Positions 6,026 to 13,295 of a stretch of 13,393 bases of DNA are shown here, piece by piece. Below the pieces are notes generated by a model. That model was not told where the DNA came from. It saw nothing but the letters and a program-made list of their open reading frames with translations, and made no database searches. The stretch is from an uncultured Lachnospiraceae bacterium. Lineage in GTDB: Bacteria; Bacillota; Clostridia; Lachnospirales; Lachnospiraceae. A program made the translations under genes and the position numbers. The DNA lies in NCBI GenBank assembly GCA_910586405.1, contig CAJUII010000088.1, positions 1 through 13,393 on the forward strand, written 5' to 3'. The stretch's first letter is position 1, and each line of letters starts with the position of its first letter.

Positions 6026-7423
6026 ATGAAGAAGCGTAAATTTATGGCATTGGCACTGAGCTGCGTTATGGTATGTTCTCTTGCTGCGTGTGGCAGCAAA
6101 GATACAGGAACGAGCCAGCCGGCTCCAGAGCCAGCACCGGCGCCAGCACCCGCAGAGAAAACAGATGACGGTGCGGAAAGCGACAGCAGTGCGGACAGCC
6201 AGACACCTACGGACACAGCCGCAGATGCTTCACAGGCAGCAGATATCACGCTGTGGACCTATCCAGTTGGAAACTGGGGAGATTCAGAAACAGTTAACAG
6301 CATGATCTCGAATTTCAATGCAGTGTATCCTGATATCCATGTGACGGTAGAGTATCTGGATTATACAAATGGCGATGACCAGATCAACACGGCCATCGAG
6401 GGCAAACAGGCGCCGGATCTTGTGCTGGAAGGACCAGAACGTCTGGTGGCTAACTGGGGCGCAAAGGGTCTGATGGTAGATTTGGGCGATTTGTGGACAG
6501 ACGAAGCAAAGTCTTTGATTTATGATTCTGTACAGAGTGCATGCAAGAGCAACGATGGTGTATTCTATGAGTATCCGCTTTGTATGACAGCACATACGAT
6601 GGCGGTCAACAGAGATATTTTTGAGGCGGCTGGCGCACTTCAATATCTTGACGAGACAACGGGTACATGGACAACAGAGAATTTCCAGAAGGCTGTTCAG
6701 GCAGTGTATGACTATGGACAGCAAAATGTAGGCGCAGTATATTGCAGCGGACAGGGCGGCGATCAGGGAACGCGTGCGCTGATCAACAATCTGTATGGCG
6801 GAACTTTCACCAACGCTGAGCATACAGAGTACACGGCAAACAGTGAGGAAAATATCAAGGCGCTTGAATTGTTAAAGAGTATGGACGGCATAAACTTTGA
6901 TGCATCTATAGCAGGTGGAGATGAGGTGAATATGTTCTGCAACGGAACATTTGCAATGGCATTCTGCTGGAACGCAACACAGGAAAAGAATAACGCAGAT
7001 CAGGGAAATATTAATTTTGATGTTCTGCCGATGGCTTTCCCGACAGAGAGCGGTGAGCCTCAGCTTTGCGGCGGTATTTGGGGCTTTGGTATCTTTGACA
7101 ATGGCGATCCGGCAAAAATTGCAGCGGCAAAGACTTTCATTGACTTTATGGCAAATGATGAGAAGCAGGCTGTTGAGAGCGTAAAAGCGTCAAACTTCTG
7201 GCCGGTAAAGGATCTTGGAAATATTTATGACGGAGATGCACTGATGTCAGAATATGCGAAGTTTATTCCTTACATGGGCGACTATTATCAGGTAGTAGGC
7301 GGATGGGCAGAAGCTCGTACAGCATGGTGGAACATGCTTCAGCAGGTTGGTTCAGGCACAGATGTCAAGACAGCAGTTGAGGAGTTTGTCACAACAGCAA
7401 ACGCAGCAGCATCAGCACAATAA
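6026..7423 (+). CDS. ABC transporter solute-binding lipoprotein (family 1), probably sialic acid-binding
   Basis: This 465-residue exported lipoprotein starts with MKKRK, a hydrophobic stretch, and the lipobox LAAC with Cys22 as the lipidated residue. A Pro/Ala-rich then Ser/Thr/Asp-rich linker (about 30-75) tethers the binding domain to the membrane. The domain begins at DITLWTYP and continues with features of family-1 sugar-binding proteins: FNAVYPDIHV, KQAPDLVLEG, late FWPVKDL and GGWAEARTAWWNM. AAAGGAGGG precedes the ATG. It is the first gene of the rightward operon, and the permease, nanQ, nanA and nanE genes follow. It therefore most likely captures N-acetylneuraminate, as the SatA-type protein does in streptococci. 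A preference for 2,7-anhydro-Neu5Ac is possible, but no matching oxidoreductase is present here. The ligand is inferred from context, not from a visible signature. Confidence 0.85.
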   Translation: MKKRKFMALALSCVMVCSLAACGSKDTGTSQPAPEPAPAPAPAEKTDDGAESDSSADSQTPTDTAADASQAADITLWTYPVGNWGDSETVNSMISNFNAVYPDIHVTVEYLDYTNGDDQINTAIEGKQAPDLVLEGPERLVANWGAKGLMVDLGDLWTDEAKSLIYDSVQSACKSNDGVFYEYPLCMTAHTMAVNRDIFEAAGALQYLDETTGTWTTENFQKAVQAVYDYGQQNVGAVYCSGQGGDQGTRALINNLYGGTFTNAEHTEYTANSEENIKALELLKSMDGINFDASIAGGDEVNMFCNGTFAMAFCWNATQEKNNADQGNINFDVLPMAFPTESGEPQLCGGIWGFGIFDNGDPAKIAAAKTFIDFMANDEKQAVESVKASNFWPVKDLGNIYDGDALMSEYAKFIPYMGDYYQVVGGWAEARTAWWNMLQQVGSGTDVKTAVEEFVTTANAAASAQ

Positions 7424-7444
7424 TTTATATAAGAGTGTAGCGTT

Positions 7445-7483
7445 GCGCCCCTTCCCGAAACGATGTGGGAGGGGCGCTTCTTT
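7445..7483 (+). terminator. Partial terminator/attenuator between the binding-protein and permease genes
   Basis: GCGCCCCTTCC (7445-7455) pairs with GGGAGGGGCGC (7467-7477) over 11 bp with one G-U. The loop is 11 nt and the downstream run is TTCTTT. Because the permease genes depend on the same promoter, this hairpin probably lets only part of transcription through or protects the upstream mRNA 3' end. Either effect would give more binding protein than membrane permease, as in many binding-protein operons. Confidence 0.7.
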
Positions 7484-7515
7484 ATAAAATGGTTTCATTG
7501 AAAGGAGGAATCCTT

Positions 7516-8412
7516 ATGTCTAAAAACAATAGCATGAGTAAGGCATTGGTACGCCGGGAGACAATCGCTGGCTATGCTTTTATGCTTCCCAGCCTGATCT
7601 TCTTTTTGGGATTTGTGATCTATCCCATGGTGCAGTGTGTGTTTACGAGTTTTTTTGATGCGACGATGAACCGCGAGGATATTTTTGTCGGTTTTGCCAA
7701 TTATATCGAATTGTTTCAGGATAAAGTATTTCTTGGCGCGCTGAAAAATACGGTGATCATCGTGGTCGTTTCCGTGCCAGTGACCTGTATTTTCTCCTTG
7801 TGGGTAAGTTCCGTCATCTACGACCTTGCAGGTCCTGCCTGCTCGGCGTTTCGCTGTATTTTCTATCTTCCGGTCGTGACGGGTTCTGTTGCCGTTGCCG
7901 TTGTGTGGAAGTGGATGTTCAACAATTATTACGGCATATTTAACTACATAGGCACAAACACCGGACTGATTGAAAAAAATATTAATTGGCTGGGTGATGA
8001 GCGGTTTGCGCTGGGGTGTATTATTCTCATCTTGCTGACAACCTCTGTGGGGCAGCCAATTGTGTTGTATGTATCTGCGCTCAATAACGTGGACCAGTCG
8101 CTCGTGGAGGCGGCGGAGGTGGACGGCGCCACAAAGTTCCAGTGTTTCTGGAAGATTAAGTGGCCGCAGATCATGCCGACAACACTGTATATCCTCGTGA
8201 TCACGACAATCAACAGTTTCCAGTGCTTCGCGCTGATTCAATTGCTGACAAGCGGCGGACCAAACCATAGCACAGATACCATTATGTACTATATTTATTA
8301 CAATGCATTTAAGCTGTACCGCTATGGTTATGGCAATGCGATGGGCGTAGTGCTCGCAATTATTATTGCAGTGCTCTCGGCAGTGCAGTTTAAGATGGCA
8401 GAGTCGAAGTAG
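7516..8412 (+). CDS. ABC sugar transporter permease 1 (MalF/UgpA-like, CUT1), sialic acid importer subunit
   Basis: This 298-residue inner-membrane permease has about six hydrophobic segments, the first near residues 19-40 (GYAFMLPSLIFFLGFVIYP). The cytoplasmic EAA loop that docks the ATPase is clear: LVEAAEVDGA followed by FWKIKWPQIMPT near residues 197-220. MLPSLIFFLGFVIYPM and YLPVVTGSVAVA are typical of the MalF/UgpA branch. ATG 7516 is chosen because AAAGGAGG (7501-7508) lies 7 nt upstream; the longer frame from 7465 would begin inside the terminator hairpin. It pairs with the next gene to form the channel. No ATPase gene is present in the operon, so a shared MsmX-type ATPase encoded elsewhere is likely (inference). 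Its substrate follows from the neighbouring nan genes. Confidence 0.92.
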   Translation: MSKNNSMSKALVRRETIAGYAFMLPSLIFFLGFVIYPMVQCVFTSFFDATMNREDIFVGFANYIELFQDKVFLGALKNTVIIVVVSVPVTCIFSLWVSSVIYDLAGPACSAFRCIFYLPVVTGSVAVAVVWKWMFNNYYGIFNYIGTNTGLIEKNINWLGDERFALGCIILILLTTSVGQPIVLYVSALNNVDQSLVEAAEVDGATKFQCFWKIKWPQIMPTTLYILVITTINSFQCFALIQLLTSGGPNHSTDTIMYYIYYNAFKLYRYGYGNAMGVVLAIIIAVLSAVQFKMAESK

Positions 8413-8429
8413 GAAAGGGGGAAATGTAT

Positions 8430-9335
8430 ATGAAACAAAACCAGTTTAACCGTGCAGCTTGTTATAAAATGATATCGGTTATCATTATTGCGATTTTGGC
8501 ATTCGCGTTTGCCTTTCCGCTTTACTGGATTATTATTGGCTCTTTCAAAACTTCAGCGGCAATCAATGCCACAACACCGCAGTGGTGGCCGCAGGAGTGG
8601 GTGCTTGACAATTACAGAAAACTTTTTAGCAGACAGGTAGCCGAACTCTGGGAGATCAATATCCCATTTACAGGAATCAGTTTGAAAGGACCAGAAGTGC
8701 CAGCCGCGATCAGATGGCTCTTAAATACAGTGTTTATGTCGGTGGCGGCGATGCTGCTTACCTGTGCCACATCTGCGATGGCAGGCTATGCGCTGGCGAA
8801 GAAGCGTTTTATCGGACGCACTCTTGTATTCTCCTTGATCGTGTGTGCGATGGCACTGCCAAAACAGGTGATCTTGATTCCGCTGCTGCGTGAGATGGCT
8901 TCCTTGGAACTTTATAACACGATCTGGGCGGTAATCTTCCCAATTGTGGGCTGGCCGTTTGGTGTTTTCCTGATGAAGCAGTTCTCGGAGGGCATACCGG
9001 GAGAGATGATGGAGGCTGCCAAGATTGACGGTGCAAATGAGTGGAAAACATTCTACACGATTGCGCTTCCATTGATTAAGCCGGGAATCGGCGCCTTGGC
9101 GATCTTTACGTTTATCAATTCATGGAATGATTACTTTATGCAGTTGATTATGCTGACTAGCACTAAGAATCTCACGATTTCGCTTGGTATCGCAAAGTTA
9201 CAGGCGGAAAATGCAACAGATTTTGGCTTGATCATGGCAGGTGCGTCGCTGGCAGCAATTCCGATTATTGTTATTTTCCTTATTTTCCAGAAATACTTTA
9301 CGAAGGGAATCACAATGGGCGCAGTCAAAGGATAG
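8430..9335 (+). CDS. ABC sugar transporter permease 2 (MalG/UgpE-like, CUT1), sialic acid importer subunit
   Basis: This is the 301-residue partner permease. An N-terminal membrane anchor (about 13-35) ends in FPLYWIIIGSFK, a pattern typical of MalG/UgpE proteins. The EAA loop reads MMEAAKIDGANEWKTFYTI followed by LPLIKPG, and the protein ends in FQKYFTKGITMGAVKG, a standard C-terminus of this branch. The periplasmic-side loop around residues 50-90 contains a WPQEW...NYRKLF segment. Start choice: the G-rich site GGAAAGGGGG (8412-8421) is 8 nt from the ATG at 8430 but only 2 nt from an in-frame ATG at 8424, so 8430 is preferred. It lies 17 nt after the first permease gene and 10 nt before nanQ. 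Confidence 0.92.
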   Translation: MKQNQFNRAACYKMISVIIIAILAFAFAFPLYWIIIGSFKTSAAINATTPQWWPQEWVLDNYRKLFSRQVAELWEINIPFTGISLKGPEVPAAIRWLLNTVFMSVAAMLLTCATSAMAGYALAKKRFIGRTLVFSLIVCAMALPKQVILIPLLREMASLELYNTIWAVIFPIVGWPFGVFLMKQFSEGIPGEMMEAAKIDGANEWKTFYTIALPLIKPGIGALAIFTFINSWNDYFMQLIMLTSTKNLTISLGIAKLQAENATDFGLIMAGASLAAIPIIVIFLIFQKYFTKGITMGAVKG

Positions 9336-9345
9336 GGAGGTTCGT

Positions 9346-9798
9346 ATGATTTATACAGAGATCGCAAATATAGAGCATTATCATGGTCTTGGCGAATATT
9401 TGGATAAGGCGGTCGCGTATCTGAGCAGTCATCCTCTTGATGATGTGAAGGCAGGACATTATGATATTGATGGCAATATGGTATATATGAATGTGTTTGA
9501 CTATGAGACGATTCCTGAGGAGGGCGCGTTTTTTGAGGCACACAAAAAATATGCGGACATTCACATGACCGTGACCGGTGAGGAGATTGTCGGCGTATCC
9601 GATTTGTCGAAGGTATCGGTAAAGAGCTTTGATGAGGAGAAGGACTTGATGGAAGTGGAAGGTCCCGTCGAGCATTACATCAAACTGATACCGGGTAAGG
9701 CGCTGATCACGCTGCCGGAGGATGCGCACAAGGTCAAGCTGGCGGTGGGCAGTCCTTCCGCAGTAAAAAAAGCAGTTATAAAAGTATATATAGGATAA
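9346..9798 (+). CDS. nanQ: YhcH/NanQ-family protein, probable N-acetylneuraminate anomerase
   Basis: This 150-residue protein of the YhcH/YjgK/YiaL (DUF386) family has a cupin-like metal-binding beta-sandwich. Conserved features visible are EAHKKYADIHMTVTGEE (64-80), with His66, His73 and acidic residues, and LPEDAHK (123-129) with His128. E. coli YhcH has been renamed NanQ because it opens and interconverts sialic acid anomers, supplying the form used by the lyase. That reported role fits its place directly before nanA. AGGGAGG (9334-9340) precedes the ATG at 9346; the longer frame from 9241 would run through the permease gene and is rejected. Acting on imported sugar, it should be cytoplasmic, and no signal peptide is seen. 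Confidence 0.88.
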   Translation: MIYTEIANIEHYHGLGEYLDKAVAYLSSHPLDDVKAGHYDIDGNMVYMNVFDYETIPEEGAFFEAHKKYADIHMTVTGEEIVGVSDLSKVSVKSFDEEKDLMEVEGPVEHYIKLIPGKALITLPEDAHKVKLAVGSPSAVKKAVIKVYIG

Positions 9799-9803
9799 AA
9801 AGA

Positions 9804-9819
9804 GCGCGCCGCGGTGCGC
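9804..9819 (+). other. Small GC-rich intercistronic hairpin before nanA
   Basis: GCGCGC and GTGCGC pair as a 6-bp stem around a CGCG loop, ending 2 nt before the AGAAAGGGG ribosome site of nanA. It has no U-run, so it is not a terminator. It could be an mRNA processing or stability element, or have no role. Confidence 0.35.
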
Positions 9820-9833
9820 AGAAAGGGGCAGTT

Positions 9834-10751
9834 ATGAGAGATATCAGCAAATATCAGGGAATTATTCCAGCGTTCTATGCTTGTTATGATGAGCAGGGTG
9901 AAGTGGACGAGGGACGTGTGGAGAAACTGACAGACTATATGGTAAGAAAGGGCGTCAAAGGCGTCTATGTAGGAGGCTCATCAGGAGAGTGTATTTATCA
10001 GAGTGTGGAGGACAGAAAGCGCACCCTGGAGCGCGTAGTGCACACAGCCAATGGAAAACTGACGATTATCGCACATGTGGCATGTAACAATACAGCGGAT
10101 AGTATGACGCTTGCCGCACATGCGCAGGGGCTTGGCGTAGATGCTATCGCTGCGATTCCGCCCATCTATTTCCATCTTCCTGAGTATGCTATAGCGCAGT
10201 ACTGGAATGACATATCCGATGCGGCGCCGGACACAGATTTTGTGATCTATAACATTCCACAGCTTGCAGGCGTGGCGCTCACGATGCCGCTGTTTCGTGA
10301 AATGTTAAAAAATCCCCGTGTGGCTGCGGTGAAGAACAGCTCGATGCCGACGCAGGACATTCAGTTATTCAAGGCGGAAGGCGGAGAGGGCTTTGCTGTG
10401 TTCAATGGTCCTGACGAGCAGCTTGTCGCAGGGCTTGCAATCGGTGCGGACGGCGGCATCGGCGGTACATATGGCGTGATGCCGGAGCTTTACCTCAAGA
10501 TCATGGCGCTTGTTAATGACGGAAAGCTGGAGGCGGCACGGCAGGTACAGTACGCGGCAAATGAAATTATCTATGGAATGTGCGCCTGCCACGGGAATCT
10601 GTACGGTGTGATCAAGGAAATCTTAAAGCTTCGTGAAGGGCTCGAGCTTGGAGGAGTGCGCAAGCCGCTGCCGCTTTTGATACCCGACGATATGGCACAG
10701 GTAAAGAAGTGTGCGGAAATGATTGACAAGGCAATTGAGAAGTATGTATAG
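9834..10751 (+). CDS. nanA: N-acetylneuraminate lyase
   Basis: This 305-residue TIM-barrel aldolase of the DHDPS/NAL family cleaves N-acetylneuraminate to ManNAc and pyruvate. The pyruvate carboxylate-binding motif reads GGSSGE (47-52), where most lyases have GSTGE. The catalytic Tyr139 lies in YNIP, which is typical of NAL rather than YNxP variants of dihydrodipicolinate synthase. The Schiff-base lysine is Lys167 in AAVKNSS. The spacing of these three motifs matches E. coli NanA (Tyr137, Lys165). AAAGGGG lies before the ATG. The neighbours nanQ (upstream) and nanE (20 nt downstream) make a lyase role much more likely than DapA or KDG aldolase. The Thr-to-Ser change in the GSTGE motif is conservative and should preserve pyruvate binding. 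Confidence 0.93.
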   Translation: MRDISKYQGIIPAFYACYDEQGEVDEGRVEKLTDYMVRKGVKGVYVGGSSGECIYQSVEDRKRTLERVVHTANGKLTIIAHVACNNTADSMTLAAHAQGLGVDAIAAIPPIYFHLPEYAIAQYWNDISDAAPDTDFVIYNIPQLAGVALTMPLFREMLKNPRVAAVKNSSMPTQDIQLFKAEGGEGFAVFNGPDEQLVAGLAIGADGGIGGTYGVMPELYLKIMALVNDGKLEAARQVQYAANEIIYGMCACHGNLYGVIKEILKLREGLELGGVRKPLPLLIPDDMAQVKKCAEMIDKAIEKYV

Positions 10752-10771
10752 ATAAGGCATGGAGGTTTCGT

Positions 10772-11470
10772 ATGACAAAACAGGAATTATTCGAACAAAT
10801 AAAAGGCAAAGTGATTGTATCCTGTCAGGCAGTTCCGGGAGAACCCTTATATGTGGAGGAGAAATCCATTATGTATCTGATGGCGCGTGCAGCGAAGCAG
10901 GCGGGAACACCCATGATCCGCACCAGCAGTATCCGCGATGTGGTGGCGATCAAGGAGGAGACAGGGCTTCCCGTCATAGGTCTGATCAAAATACAGTACG
11001 AAGGTTTTGAGAGCTATATCACGCCCACAATGAAAGAGGTAGATGCGCTTGTTGAGGCGGGCTCGGATATCATCGCACTTGACTGCACGGACCAAAAGCG
11101 CGGCGATGGCAAGAGCACAGGCGAGTTTATCACTGAAGTGCGCACAAAGTATCCTGATGCAATTCTCATGGCGGATATTTCTACCTACGAGGAAGGTGTG
11201 AATGCGTGGAAGCTTGGGATGGATATTGTCGGCACAACGATGAGCGGATACACAGCACATTCTCCAAAGATTGACGGACCGGATTATGAGTTGGTAAAGA
11301 AATTATCGGAGACGGTGGATATTCCTGTGATTGGAGAGGGCAGAGTGCACAGTCCTGAACAGGCAGTTGAAATGCTGAATGCGGGTGCTTATGCGGTTGT
11401 GGTAGGCGGCGCCATCACAAGGCCTCTGGAGATCGCACAGCGTTTTATGAAGGCAGTGGAGAGCAGATAG
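10772..11470 (+). CDS. nanE: N-acetylmannosamine-6-phosphate 2-epimerase
   Basis: This 232-residue TIM-barrel epimerase interconverts ManNAc-6-P and GlcNAc-6-P, linking sialic acid breakdown to the NagA/NagB steps encoded on the opposite strand. Recognisable NanE segments are VSCQAVPGEPLY (16-27), PVIGLIKIQY (67-76) with the probable catalytic Lys73, IIALDCTDQKR (100-110), LMADIST (132-138), GTTMSGYT (154-161) and IPVIGEGRVHSP (184-195), where Glu189 is the probable second catalytic residue. The phosphate-binding GGAITRP lies near 213-220. The ribosome site is GGAGG 7 nt before the ATG. An overlapping frame beginning at 10759 is a shadow. The gene is separated by only 3 nt from the following esterase, so the two are probably translationally coupled. 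Confidence 0.95.
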   Translation: MTKQELFEQIKGKVIVSCQAVPGEPLYVEEKSIMYLMARAAKQAGTPMIRTSSIRDVVAIKEETGLPVIGLIKIQYEGFESYITPTMKEVDALVEAGSDIIALDCTDQKRGDGKSTGEFITEVRTKYPDAILMADISTYEEGVNAWKLGMDIVGTTMSGYTAHSPKIDGPDYELVKKLSETVDIPVIGEGRVHSPEQAVEMLNAGAYAVVVGGAITRPLEIAQRFMKAVESR

Positions 11471-11473
11471 AAG

Positions 11474-12118
11474 ATGAAAAAGCATATTGTATGTTTTGGT
11501 GATTCAAATACACATGGATACTGCGCCAGCACAGGCGGTCGGTTTGACGAGACACAGCGCTGGTGCTGTCTGCTAGAGCAAAAGCTCGGTGATGACTTCC
11601 TCGTGATTGAGGAAGGGCTGAGTGGCCGCACGACTTGTTTTACGGACCCAATTCACGAGGGGCTGAATGGTCTTGAATATATTTATCCGTGTCTGATGAG
11701 CCATGAACCGGTTGATTTGTTGATTATCATGCTGGGGACAAACGATACCAAGGAGCGTTTTGGCGCATCGGCGGAGTGTATCGCACTCGGGCTGAAACGG
11801 CTGGTCGCTAAGGCGATATCGACAACCGACTGCTGGCGCGGCGGAAATCCGAATATTTTGATTGTGTCGCCACAGAACATTGACAAGCGGTATCTTGAGT
11901 CGGATGTCGGCGGCACGATGGGACGCGGCTGTGCGGAGAAATCGGCAGGGCTTGCGAAGGAGTTTCAAAAGATTGCGGAGCTTATGGGGTGTCAGTTTAT
12001 GGACGCGGATAGCGTGATCACAGCACCAGTCAATGATATTGACTACATGCATCTGACGATGGAAGGGCACAGACAGCTTGCGGATGCGCTTGCGGAGAGG
12101 ATACTTGAGAGCTTGTAA
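11474..12118 (+). CDS. SGNH/GDSL-family hydrolase, candidate sialate O-acetylesterase
   Basis: This 214-residue protein has all four SGNH blocks: block I FGDSNTHG with nucleophile Ser11, block II EGLSGRT (Gly51 region), block III MLGTNDTK with Asn90, and block V DIDYMHLTMEGH with Asp190 and His193 as the remaining triad residues. It has no signal peptide or membrane segment, so it acts in the cytoplasm. It begins 3 nt after nanE and ends at the operon terminator, so it belongs to the sialic acid operon. A reasonable role is removal of O-acetyl groups from imported sialic acids, which otherwise block the lyase. The sequence alone shows only an SGNH hydrolase, with closest overall pattern to lysophospholipase-L1/arylesterase-like members, so the substrate is inferred. 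Ribosome entry probably uses GGAGAG inside the end of nanE. Confidence 0.82.
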   Translation: MKKHIVCFGDSNTHGYCASTGGRFDETQRWCCLLEQKLGDDFLVIEEGLSGRTTCFTDPIHEGLNGLEYIYPCLMSHEPVDLLIIMLGTNDTKERFGASAECIALGLKRLVAKAISTTDCWRGGNPNILIVSPQNIDKRYLESDVGGTMGRGCAEKSAGLAKEFQKIAELMGCQFMDADSVITAPVNDIDYMHLTMEGHRQLADALAERILESL

Positions 12119-12137
12119 TAGAAGATGAAGAATGTAG

Positions 12138-12177
12138 AACAGCCAGAGAAGAATAAAATCCTCTCCGGCTGTTTTTT
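12138..12177 (+). terminator. Terminator of the sialic acid operon
   Basis: AACAGCC (12138-12144) pairs with GGCTGTT (12167-12173), extended inward by AGAG/CTCT with a 2-nt bulge, and a run of T residues follows. It lies 20 nt after the esterase stop and overlaps the stop codon of the convergent gene at 12176, so it may also help end transcription from that side. Confidence 0.85.
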
Positions 12178-12715
12178 ATGCGGCATAGTCAATATTAGCG
12201 CCCTTGAATTTCGCAGCATCAAGCTGTTTTTGATTCTTGGTGTATGGATTGTCCTCGTTGGAGTATTTGATCATGGTGTTGGTAACGCCGCCGGATACAT
12301 AATTGCGTCCGCATTCAGGACAGACAGAAGTTTGTATGGACACGGAGGCATTGACGACCTTGCCGTTCTTCTGCGCGGCCTTTTTGTAGGCATTGGATAC
12401 ATGCTCACCCTCGTGTGCGCGGACTCTGGCGCCTGCGGACTCTGGAGAGACATGAGATGCCGTCTTAAATGAAACGTTGCCTTCGTCAGAACCATCTTGG
12501 TATTTGCGGTTGGCGCAAGTCTCGCATTCTTCTGGTGACGAGCGCTTGCCGGCTTTCTTGATCTTGTCAGGATCCGTGCTGTGTTCTTCGGTTTTTCCAA
12601 GTGTGCCTACAGCAGCCAGATCTGCATCGCTGCCTGTCGTTCTGGCGGACGGATTGATTGAATTTGCATAGAGTGCATAATTGGGATACATTCCCGAAAT
12701 ATTGCCAATATTCAT
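12176..12715 (-). CDS. Uncharacterised protein with HEGEH motif flanked by two CxxC pairs (SprA-like putative metalloprotease)
   Basis: This 179-residue protein has no signal peptide or clear membrane segment. The N-terminal 60 residues are low in motifs and rich in polar residues. Then follow ECETCANRKYQDG (Cys64, Cys67), a Ser/Ala-rich stretch ending in RVRAHEGEHVSNAY (His101, Glu102, His105), and SVCPECGRNYVSGG (Cys132, Cys135). HExxH flanked by VRA and HV resembles the SprA-type putative zinc metalloproteases. The two CxxC pairs could form a separate structural zinc site. The ATG at 12715 follows AAGGAGGT with normal spacing; a longer frame from 12751 would have no such site. A TATACT -10-like hexamer on this strand at 12767-12772 may serve it. 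It is convergent with the sialic acid operon, with no functional link visible. Function unknown; the protease role is a family-level guess. Confidence 0.75.
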   Translation of the reverse strand: MNIGNISGMYPNYALYANSINPSARTTGSDADLAAVGTLGKTEEHSTDPDKIKKAGKRSSPEECETCANRKYQDGSDEGNVSFKTASHVSPESAGARVRAHEGEHVSNAYKKAAQKNGKVVNASVSIQTSVCPECGRNYVSGGVTNTMIKYSNEDNPYTKNQKQLDAAKFKGANIDYAA

Positions 12716-12803
12716 ATGACAGACCTCCTTTTCCTTATCATATTGCTTCAAACACGTCCTTATTCAAGTATAGCACAAAAGGAATGAGATGGGAAGATAT
12801 TTG

Positions 12804-13166
12804 CTAAGAGGATTTCGGGTCTTTCTCAGAATCAAGCGCCAATGCCTTCTCCTCATGCTTGATTTCCCAGTGTATCAAGAAGGTAAGTATGCTGCGCAGC
12901 AGAATGATGACGCCCAGTATGCCAAGCTCGCCCCATTCACGGACAATGACGGTACGCAGAACCTCGCTGCCCATCTTGAATTCAAGAGACAGTGCGATAC
13001 CCTGCGCCAAATCCAGCCGAATCCTGCAATCGCGCTTCATCCAGTACCAAAAGCACTTGACTGCGGTAAAGACAAGTATGGCGACGCCGAACAGCTCTAA
13101 TATGATCGTGCAGATTTCTACGATGTTTGTTAATATCGTTTCCAGTATTTTAATGGTCGAATGCAT
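12804..13166 (-). CDS. DUF1622-family membrane protein
   Basis: This 120-residue protein has two hydrophobic segments: about 18-42 (ICTIILELFGVAILVFTAVKCFWYW) in two pieces, and about 80-98 (LGILGVIILLRSILTFLIHWEI). The intervening LAQGIALSLEFKMGSEVLRTVI and the end segment IILLRSILTFLIHWEIKHEE follow the pattern of DUF1622 proteins. These are small predicted membrane proteins of unknown function found across Firmicutes. The C-terminus is charged (EKALALDSEKDPKSS). GGAGG lies 6 nt before the ATG, and a -35/-10 pair is seen at 13254-13282. The next gene on the strand starts 88 nt downstream, so the two could be one transcript. No biochemical role can be stated. Confidence 0.82.
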   Translation of the reverse strand: MHSTIKILETILTNIVEICTIILELFGVAILVFTAVKCFWYWMKRDCRIRLDLAQGIALSLEFKMGSEVLRTVIVREWGELGILGVIILLRSILTFLIHWEIKHEEKALALDSEKDPKSS

Positions 13167-13253
13167 GGAGAACCTCCAACTCTTTTGCTGTATGTGTAGT
13201 TTTTCCTTTTATGGGTTACATTATTCGGTGTATGTATTGGACTGACTTGGTTT

Positions 13254-13282
13254 ATTATATCTTATTTTGGCGGAGAGCGCAA
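13254..13282 (-). promoter_or_regulatory. Candidate promoter of the DUF1622 gene
   Basis: On the minus strand TTGCGC (13282-13277) is followed after 17 bp by a perfect TATAAT (13259-13254). The predicted leader to the ATG at 13166 is about 80 nt. The -35 is weak (TTG only), so confidence rests on the -10 and spacing. Confidence 0.55.
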
Positions 13283-13295
13283 TGTATATTTATAG

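Noticed and set aside
6284..6823. 179-codon minus-strand frame inside the binding-protein gene
   Set aside because: No ribosome site or family motif; antisense to a clear lipoprotein.
7465..7515. Longer permease 1 start at 7465
   Set aside because: It would begin in the loop of the 7445-7477 terminator hairpin, and AAAGGAGG is placed for the ATG at 7516.
7495..8268. 257-codon open frame on the minus strand inside permease 1
   Set aside because: The composition is rich in His, Arg and Cys as expected of an antisense shadow, and the plus strand has the EAA-loop permease.
9834..10751. Dihydrodipicolinate synthase or KDG aldolase instead of NanA
   Set aside because: YNIP motif, length and flanking nanQ and nanE genes favour N-acetylneuraminate lyase.
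12716..12751. Longer start at 12751 for the HEGEH protein
   Set aside because: The extension would translate the AAGGAGGT ribosome site that correctly serves the ATG at 12715.
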